Assembly: GCF_032854445.1 (NCBI RefSeq)
Contig: NC_088297.1
Span: 13,187,039-13,251,038, forward strand
Direction: 5' to 3'
Origin: Liolophura sinensis
Lineage: Eukaryota > Mollusca > Polyplacophora > Chitonida > Chitonidae
Length of the DNA: 64,000 nucleotides
Shown piece by piece: positions 52,101 to 61,100 of the stretch (the first letter of the stretch is position 1; each line of letters opens with the position of its first letter). Position numbers and translations under genes: made by a program. The notes beneath the pieces were generated by a model. It had not been told where the DNA came from. It saw only the letters and a list, made by a program, of their open reading frames with translations, and made no database searches.

Positions 52101-55100
52101 ACCGCAATAAACTGTTTTGAAGACTATGAGGAGGACTTTAGTCAAAGGCAGCTTTGTGGTCCTGGGGTGAATTCCAGAAAGCCATTTCTGACTTAAGTCA
52201 AAATTTGAAACCTCCTCACAATGCTTGATTTTTGGTAGAGGAAGTTGAAATTAGGACATATTTGTCTTAAGGTGGACAAAATTGTAAAGTACTAAAGCCA
52301 AAAAATAAGCCTGAAGATCGCATTTTTTGAGGTGGACAAAATTGTAAAGTACTAAAGCCAAAAAATAAGCCTGAAGATCGCATTTTAAGTCATGAACTTA
52401 AGTCAGAAATCGACCCCAGAATTTTCGTATCTTTGCTTCATGCATTTTGTACATTCATTACTGAATATGACTATACGTATGTCATGAAAAATGTGGGGTT
52501 TTTTTATTTTTCTTGTTTCAGGAACTCTCCAAAATAACGATGCCGGTGATATTTAATGAACCCCTCAGCTTCCTCCAAAGACTCTCCGAATATTTACAAT
52601 ACGCAGATTTAATAAATGACGCTTGCAAAAAAGATGACGACTTAGAACGAATGCAGGTATGTACTTCAGTCTGTTAGTGTTATTCTTTGTGCTCATTCAT
52701 TGAAAATGCAACATACAATATAACCCAGGTTATTTCGTAAGATGGCTGGAAACAGGCCTAAACTGACAAACCTACACTACGGTATTCTGGTAAAACTATA
52801 TATCGGCTGGTGTTCTTACAAATAACCATGGGATAATTGCCATATTAGAGAAACCAGAAATGTGTTGTCACGCATGCTTACCCTACCCTGTTCAATATGT
52901 GTGGCTGAAAGGCAAGCCTGGATACATGACAATCACAAGTTTGGCCAGGGGGGTGTCTCAGTGTCTTTGAGACGCCCTATTCAGACAGAATTAACAAGGG
53001 AGACATAGGGAAAATAGGAGAAAATTGGAAATGAGACGGCTTGATTTGAAATTCTGGCTAATTTTATGGCAACAATACGGCATTCTCGGGCTATGGCCGT
53101 CTAATTGGTGAAAATGTATATAACATGGCAGCTACTATCTTGATTTGCTTACTTTGGAACTGCAATGTCTAGGTTACATGTACATCATTGCCGTGTTAAA
53201 TAATTATTTGTATAATACATTACTGATACACATTTTTACAGTAGAGTTGTCTTTTTATTTTTTTTAAATGATTTCCATATAAATACAAATAAAAGTCCGA
53301 AACACCCGAATTTTTGAGTAATTTGCCAAAGGTCGGTGGTTTACCCCTGTCACTCTGGCTTCATCCACCCACAAAATTCTTGAGTATGGAGTAAAACAAG
53401 AATGAAATAAAGAAAAATAAGTAGACTAAATTTTCAATAAAGATACGGCTGTACTAGTGTCTTATCTCTGTTGTGTTGTCAGCTAGTATGTGCCTTCGCC
53501 GTATCAGCCATTTCATCAAACTGGGAAAGAACAGGGAAACCTTTCAACCCTTTGTTAGGGGAAACCTATGAGTTAAATAGGTGAGTATTAAACAGATTTA
53601 ATAAACGACGCTTGCTAAAAAGATGACGACTTAGAACGAATGCAGGTATGTACTTCAGTCTCTTAGTGTTATTCTTTGTGCTCATTCATTGAAAATGCAA
53701 CATACAATATAAGAAAGTTATTTCGTAAGATGGCTGGAAACAGGCCTAAACTGACAAACCTATTCTAAGGTATTGGGAAGGTCTGTGAGAAACCTGCAGA
53801 TCATCGTGGGTTTCCTCCCAGGCTCTACCAAGTTTCCTCCCACCCAAATGCTGGCCCGTGTCTTGTAAGTGAAATGCTCTTGAGTACCGCGTGAAACAGC
53901 AAATAGATTAACCTGGTTTCATTCTTGGCTGACCGACTTTAAGTGCCATACAGTTTCAGAATTTGTGCAGCTGTGACAATATATGTCTAAAATTGAAAGC
54001 TATGATCCCAGTAGGGGAGTTTTGAGTTGGAGCTCTTTTGTTGTCAAAGGTAAAAACAGTCCTACTGTTTCATGTGACTTGTGAAAAATGTTAGGCAACC
54101 TTTGTTGCCATTAATTAACCAATTACCTGTTCTCACCTTGTTCCAGAAGGACAAAAGACACCTCTTGCCTTTAGGAACATTACTAGTTCACAAAGGCCCA
54201 ACTTCCCAATTTTTCTCTATCATATGTCTAATCTAAATTACTTTGTATGAAATTTTTTCAGATGCCCATGTCACAGTATATGTCATAAAAAAATAGTTGC
54301 CTAACATTTTTGATAGGTCACGTGACACAGTTAGACTTTTTCTGCCTTTATCTGTAAAAGAGTTTGAACTTGTAACTCCCCTATTAAACTTCAAATGTGG
54401 CATTGTTACAGCGCACAGAGGAATTTTATACTTATAGTTGAAGTTAAAATGATACTCTCTGAGAGCTTTTAAATTTACTTTTTAATTTTCTTACATAGTT
54501 TGATGAGCTTGGGGCCCAAAACATTTTCTCAATGTGGCCCTGTATTTGACTTGAACTAGCAGGGTTTGAAATTACCATTCACATGTCTGACATGACGGGC
54601 AGAGAAATGTTCTGTCCAACAAATTGTAGGTAGAACACAAACAAGTGTCTGGCCTACTTAAATTCAGATACACGAAACAAGCCATCAAAAAGGTTTTCCA
54701 CATGAATGCCTAGTAAACTTTGTTAGGCTGATTAAAAAAAAAAAACACAGGCTTACAACGTGGACTTAACACCTGTACTAAGTCTCCTATGATGCTGGGT
54801 TCTTGAGTAGATGCCCAGGAAATTTTATGCTCAGCAGGACAAATGTGTTTTGTCATATTACACTGGCTAATGGGACAGACTTAATGTTCCAAAAAATAAA
54901 AACCTCCAAAAAACAAAGCTCATTGATGGGTTAATTGTTGTCCGCAGACCGGATTTGAACTTCTGCCTCGCGAGTGAGCAGGTCTCCCATCACCCCCCAG
55001 TCAGTGCCTTCCATGTCCTCTCCCCAGACTACACATTCCACGGCTCCACCCTGCCTAAACTCAAGTTCTGGGGCAAATCGGTTGAGGTGGTGCCCAAAGG

Positions 55101-58100
55101 GACAGTCACACTCAATCTGTTGAAGTAAGTACATCCTGTGAATCAGTGAGTGGATGAAAGAAAATCTTTATTTAAATTAAGAGATACAGAATCAGTGTTG
55201 ATTGGTTGACAGTGCAGATAGGATTTCTTGGGTTAACCCCTGCAGCCTTGGTCAAAATTGTATAAATATGCCATACCTGTATCAATACATCTTTGCCTTT
55301 ACACAGCCTAGGCTTGCCTGTCTCTCACAACCAGCCAGTTAGTAGCGATTCTGTATCCCTTTAAAGAGTAAATTATGCAAATGAGTGATTACAATTGTAA
55401 TCGGCTGTCGTCATCAAAATTAGAAGATAGGATTAGTGATTGAAATAATCCTTGTAATATCATGAATGCGTTAAGCGGAAAGTGATGGCGCAGGTTTGAT
55501 TTTGCTTTGGGAGTGGACAGCAACATAGAAAAAAAATACACGAACAGTGAAATCAGTGTACTAAGAAGCTAGGTATTTGTTATGATTAACTCCTCCAACT
55601 TTGGATACCACAGTTGTGGTTGACCTTTACTGACATTCTTGAGTATGGCGTAAAACTCCTACAAAATAAACAAATAAAATAAATCATTAGTAATAATTTG
55701 TCCATAAAAATGGAATTTAAGATGTAGGCTGCTGTACATGTAGTCTCAAACTTGGCTTGATAAGTCTAATGCAATGCAAAGACATGTACTCTTTGACTAT
55801 CTGTCAGATGACTGAAACATTTGCCATGTAATGTTTGGATCCCGTTACTTTATGCTGTTTCTAAGTGATTTGCATATTTTGCTTAATATGCCTGTTTCAT
55901 TTTGTTGACAGACACAAAGAAAGCTACAGTTGGCAAAATGTGAACTGCTGCGTTCATAATGTGGTGGTTGGAAAACTTTGGGTGGAACATGTAAGTTTAC
56001 GCCAAGAAAAGTAGTTTATTTATTCTGCATAAAACAGTTAGATTGCTGACAGTTTTCCAAGCTTTCTTCAGAATAGTTGCTAAATAGTTTGAATTGCGGA
56101 ATCTTGATACAAGTACATGGCCTAACCAAGACAGGTTTACAGACTGCTCAAGATCAAGATTTGAACTGTTGTATCGATGTTCAACAAAATTAATAATATT
56201 TTGCCCTGTTTAGAGTCTGTTTGTCAACATTGTCTGAACAATTTGTTAAGATTTCTCTATGTTTAATTACCGGCCCAGATGGCACAGTTGGTAGAGCGTC
56301 CGCTTTGGGACCAGTAGATCCAGGATCAATCCTTGATTGAGTCACACCTAAGACTTTAAAAGAGGAAGTTGTAACTTCCTCGCTTGGCGTTCAGCATGAA
56401 AGGGATAGTGCAACGACTGGTTGACCCGTATCAGTATAATGGCTCGGGCGGGGTGGCTCACTTGCCTTCGGTAAGGCGTCTTAATGAAGCAGCACTAAAT
56501 AAAAGAGCGGTGGAAATCCGTCCTGCAACAAGGAGGCACATTACACGTACATGCACCCTAATGATTCCTTCGTCGTCATATGACTGAAAAATTGTTGAGT
56601 ACGACGTTAAACCCCAAGCACTCACTTACTCACTCACTTTATGTTTAATCTGTGATTTCTCTTGTGCAGTACGGTGTTATGGAAGTAGTGAATCACAAGA
56701 CAGGCTGGAAGGCCAAACTGAACTTCAAACAAGGCGGCTGGTTTGGCAAAGATCTCCACGCTGTCGAAGGGTACATTTATGATGCAGAGTAAGTCTGTTT
56801 TATAGAAACCCTCAGTGACATGATTGTACCAAAAACTCTGAAGGCTTGTTTGAAGACAGGTAAATTCAATTAAGAAACAATGGGTTCATTCACTGCCTAT
56901 ACGCTGTGATAACGGAAGTAAAAAAAGAAAGTGTCCATTAGTTTTGGATGAGGCTGCAAGCTGGTTTGGCAAAGATCTCCACGTGTACTGTAGACGGCCA
57001 CATTTGTAACAGAGACTAGTAGATTACCCACTGTGAAATGTGCCAAAATTTCTGTTGGCTTGTTTGAAGACAGGTAAATTTAATTAGGCTTTGTATATTT
57101 GACTCGCTAATGAAATCATTGTTTCTGTATTCACCAGTAGCTCTGATTTTTGTACTATTTATAGTGTTAAAATTATTCCAAATTTTGAGGAAGTTAAAGT
57201 GCCTTGTAATATTTTATTGTATTACATCCCTTCTGTTGTATACGCAAGGTATTGAGTTCAGCCCCAGCTTCAGATGGTATTTTGAGTGTTCGAATGCTCT
57301 TGGGTCTAAGGTAGCAGTAGACATTTGACAGCAGTCCATTGGAGATGAGTGGTTTATGACCACTATGGCATGCAAATAGCTTGCTTTCATAGGAAATCTG
57401 TGTTACATGTTGAATAGTTTTTGACCTGTTTCTAATCTTCAACATGTTTTCAGAACTTCAACGTGCTTTCAAGCTTCGACCTGGTGCTTTATTTAGTGCA
57501 AATGGGTAAAAATTTGCTTATGTTTTTCAGTGGAAAAAAGAATTTAGGTAAAAACTTTTAGAACTGGGTGAAAGGTCTTTGCTAAAACTTATTGCCTATT
57601 TTCCAGGAAAAGGAAAGTGAAAGCGCTGTATGGGAACTGGGTGAAGGGTCTGTTTGCCGTGAATGTAGACCAGTATACGGAATCTGTCTCGTCCTCAGGG
57701 TCACGTTCAGAACACAGCACTCCCCGGAAGTCTAAGGTAATTCCCAAAACTAATCCCAGTCTCGAAAAGTAATTCCCAAAACTAATCCCAGTCTCGAAAA
57801 GTAATTCCCAAAACTAATCCCAGTCTCGAACAGGTTATTTTCAGGATTTTCCTCCTTCCATTGTTTCATAGCCAAACTGGCATTAAGCCATAATCATTCA
57901 TTCATTCCATTGTTCTTGCTGCTGTGGAGGCAATAAACAGTCAAGAGTACTCTCTTGCATGACGTTCACTAGAAACCACAGACCTTCGATCAATATGACT
58001 TACGTCACAAGTGGAAAAGCTTGCTTGCCAGTGGTTAGTGGCTTGTTAGGATTGTTCTGAAATACATGTACCAAGGATTAATAACAGCACTTCCTTTCTG

Positions 58101-61100
58101 TATGTGTGGGGGCCCTGTGTGGCCTAGTGGTAAGCTTGCTAGTGCACCACACTGACCGAGGAGCCTCTCACCAATGCAGTGCCCAAGATCTGCCCAGTTT
58201 CCTCCCACCATTATGCAGTCTGCCGTTGTTTAAGTGAAATATTCTTTAGTACGGCATAAAACACCAGTCAAATAAGTAAGTAAATCTTTCTGTATGGTGA
58301 TCTGAAGTATATAATGCGTATTGACTCCTCTGCTGTTTGTGGAGGATTGGGGACAGTAAGTGGTCAACAACGCTCCTGTGGCCGTTCGCACCTGTAGTAG
58401 TGCACACAGATCTGTATGTCACCGGTAGTAGTGCGCACACATCTGTATGTCACCAGTAGTAGTGCACACAGATCTGTATGTCACCGGTAGTAGTGCGCAC
58501 AGATCTGTATGTCACCAGTAGTAGTGCACACAGATCTGTATGTCACCAGTAGTAGTGCACACAGATCTGTAGTAGTGCACACAGATCTGTATGTCACCAG
58601 TAGTAGTGCACACAGATCTGTATGTCACCAGTAGTAGTGCACACAGATCTGTATGTCACCAGTAGTAGTGCACACAGATCTGTATGTCACCAGTAATAGT
58701 GCACACAGATCTATATGTCACCAGTAGTAGTGCACACAGATCTGTATGTCACCAGTAGTAGTGCACACAGATCTGTATGTCACCAGTAGTAGTGCACACA
58801 GGTCTGTATGTCACCAGTATTAGTGCACACAGATCTGTATGTCACCGGTTAGTAGTGCACGCAGATCTGTATGTCACCGGTAGTAGTGCACACAGATCTG
58901 TATGTCACAGGTATTAGTTCACGCAGATCTGTATGTCACCCAAGTGCACACAGATCTGTATGTCACCAGTATTAGTTCACGCAGATCTGTATGTCACCAG
59001 TAGTAGTGCTCACAGATCTGTATGTCCCCAGTAGTAGTGCACACAGATCTGTATATCACCGGTAGTAGTGCACACAGATCTGTATGTCACCAGTAGTAGT
59101 GCACACAGATCTGTATGTCACCAGTAGTAGTGCACACAGGTCTGTATGTCACTGGTAGTAGTGCACACAGATCTGTATGTCACCGGTAGTAGTGCACACA
59201 GATCTGTATGTCACCTGTAGTAGTGCACACAGGTCTGTATGTCACCAGTACTAGTTCACGCAGATCTGTATGTCACCGGTAGTAGTGCACACAGATCTGT
59301 ATGTCACCGGTAGTAGTGCACACAGATCTGTATGTCACCTGTAGTAGTGCACACAGGTCTGTATGTCAACAGTAGTAGTGCACGCAGATCTGTATGTCAC
59401 CAGTAGTAGTGCACACAGATCTGTAGTAGTGCACACATATCTGTATGTCACCAGTAGTAGTGCACACAGATCTGTATGTCACCGGTAGTAGTGCACACAG
59501 ATCTGTATATCACCAGTAATAGTGCACACAGATCTGTATCTCACCAGTAGTAGTGCACACAGATCTGTATGTCACCCGTAATAGTGCACACAGATCTGTA
59601 TGTCACCAGTAGTAGTGCACACAGATCTGTATGTCACCGGTAGTAGTGCACACAGATCTGTATGTCACCGGTAGTAGTGCACACAGATCTGTATGTCACC
59701 AGTAGTAGTGCACACAGATCTGTATGTCACCAGTAATAGTGCACACAGATCTATATGTCACCAGTAGTAGTGCACACAGATCTGTATGTCACCGGTAGTA
59801 GTGCACACAGGTCTGTATGTCACCAGTATTAGTTCACGCAGATCTGTATGTCACCCAAGTGCACACAGATCTGTATGTCACCAGTAGTAGTGCACACAGA
59901 TCTGTATGTCACCCGTTAGTAGTGCACGCAGATCTGTATGTCACCGGTAGTAGTGCACACAGATCTGTATGTCACAGGTATTAGTTCACGCAGATCTGTA
60001 TGTCACCCAAGTGCACACAGATCTGTATGTCACCAGTATTAGTTCACGCAGATCTGTATGTCACCAGTAGTAGTGCACACAGATCTGTATGTCACCAGTA
60101 GTAGTGCACACAGATCTGTATGTCACCAGTAGTAGTGCACACAGATCTGTATGTCACCGGTAGTAGTGCACGCAGATCTGTATGTCACCAGTATTAGTTC
60201 ACGCAGATCTGTATGTCACCAGTAGTAGTGCACACAGATCTGTATGTCACCGGTAGTAGTGCACATAGATCTGTATGTCACCAGTAGTAGTGCACACAGA
60301 TCTGTATGTCACCTGTAGTAGTGCACACAGGTCTGTATGTCACCGGTATTAGTTCACGCAGATCTGTATGTCACCGGTAGTAGTGCACACAGATCTGTAT
60401 GTCACCGGTAGTAGTGCACACAGATCTGTATGTCACCTGTAGTAGTGCACACAGGTCTGTATGTCACCAGTATTAGTTCACGCAGATCTGTATGTCACCG
60501 GTAGTAGTGCACACAGATCTGTATGTCGCCGGTAGTAGTGCACACAGATCTGTATGTCACCTGTAGTAGTGCACACAGGTCTGTATGTCAACAGTAGTAG
60601 TGCACGCAGATCTGTATGTCACCAGTAGTAGTGCACACAGATCTGTAGTAGTGCACACAGATCTGTATGTCACCTGTAGTAGTGCACACAGATCTGTATG
60701 TCACCAGTAGTAGTGCACACAGATCTGTATGTCACCAGTAATAGTGCACACAGATCTGTATGTCGCCTGTAGTAGTGCACACAGATCTGTTTGTCACCAG
60801 TAATAGTGCACACAGATCTGTATGTCACCAGTAGTAGTGCACACAGATCTGTATGTCACCGGTAGTAGTGCACACAGATCTGTATGTCACCGGTAGTAGT
60901 GCACACAGATCTGTATGTCACCGGTAGTAGTGCACACAGGTCTGTATGTCACCAGTATTAGTTCACGCAGATCTGTATGTCACAAAAGTGCACACAGATC
61001 TGTATGTCACCGGTAGTAGTGCACACAGATCTGTATGTCACCAGTAGTAGTGCACACAGGTCTGTATGTCACCAGTAGTAGTGCACACAGGTCTGTATGT

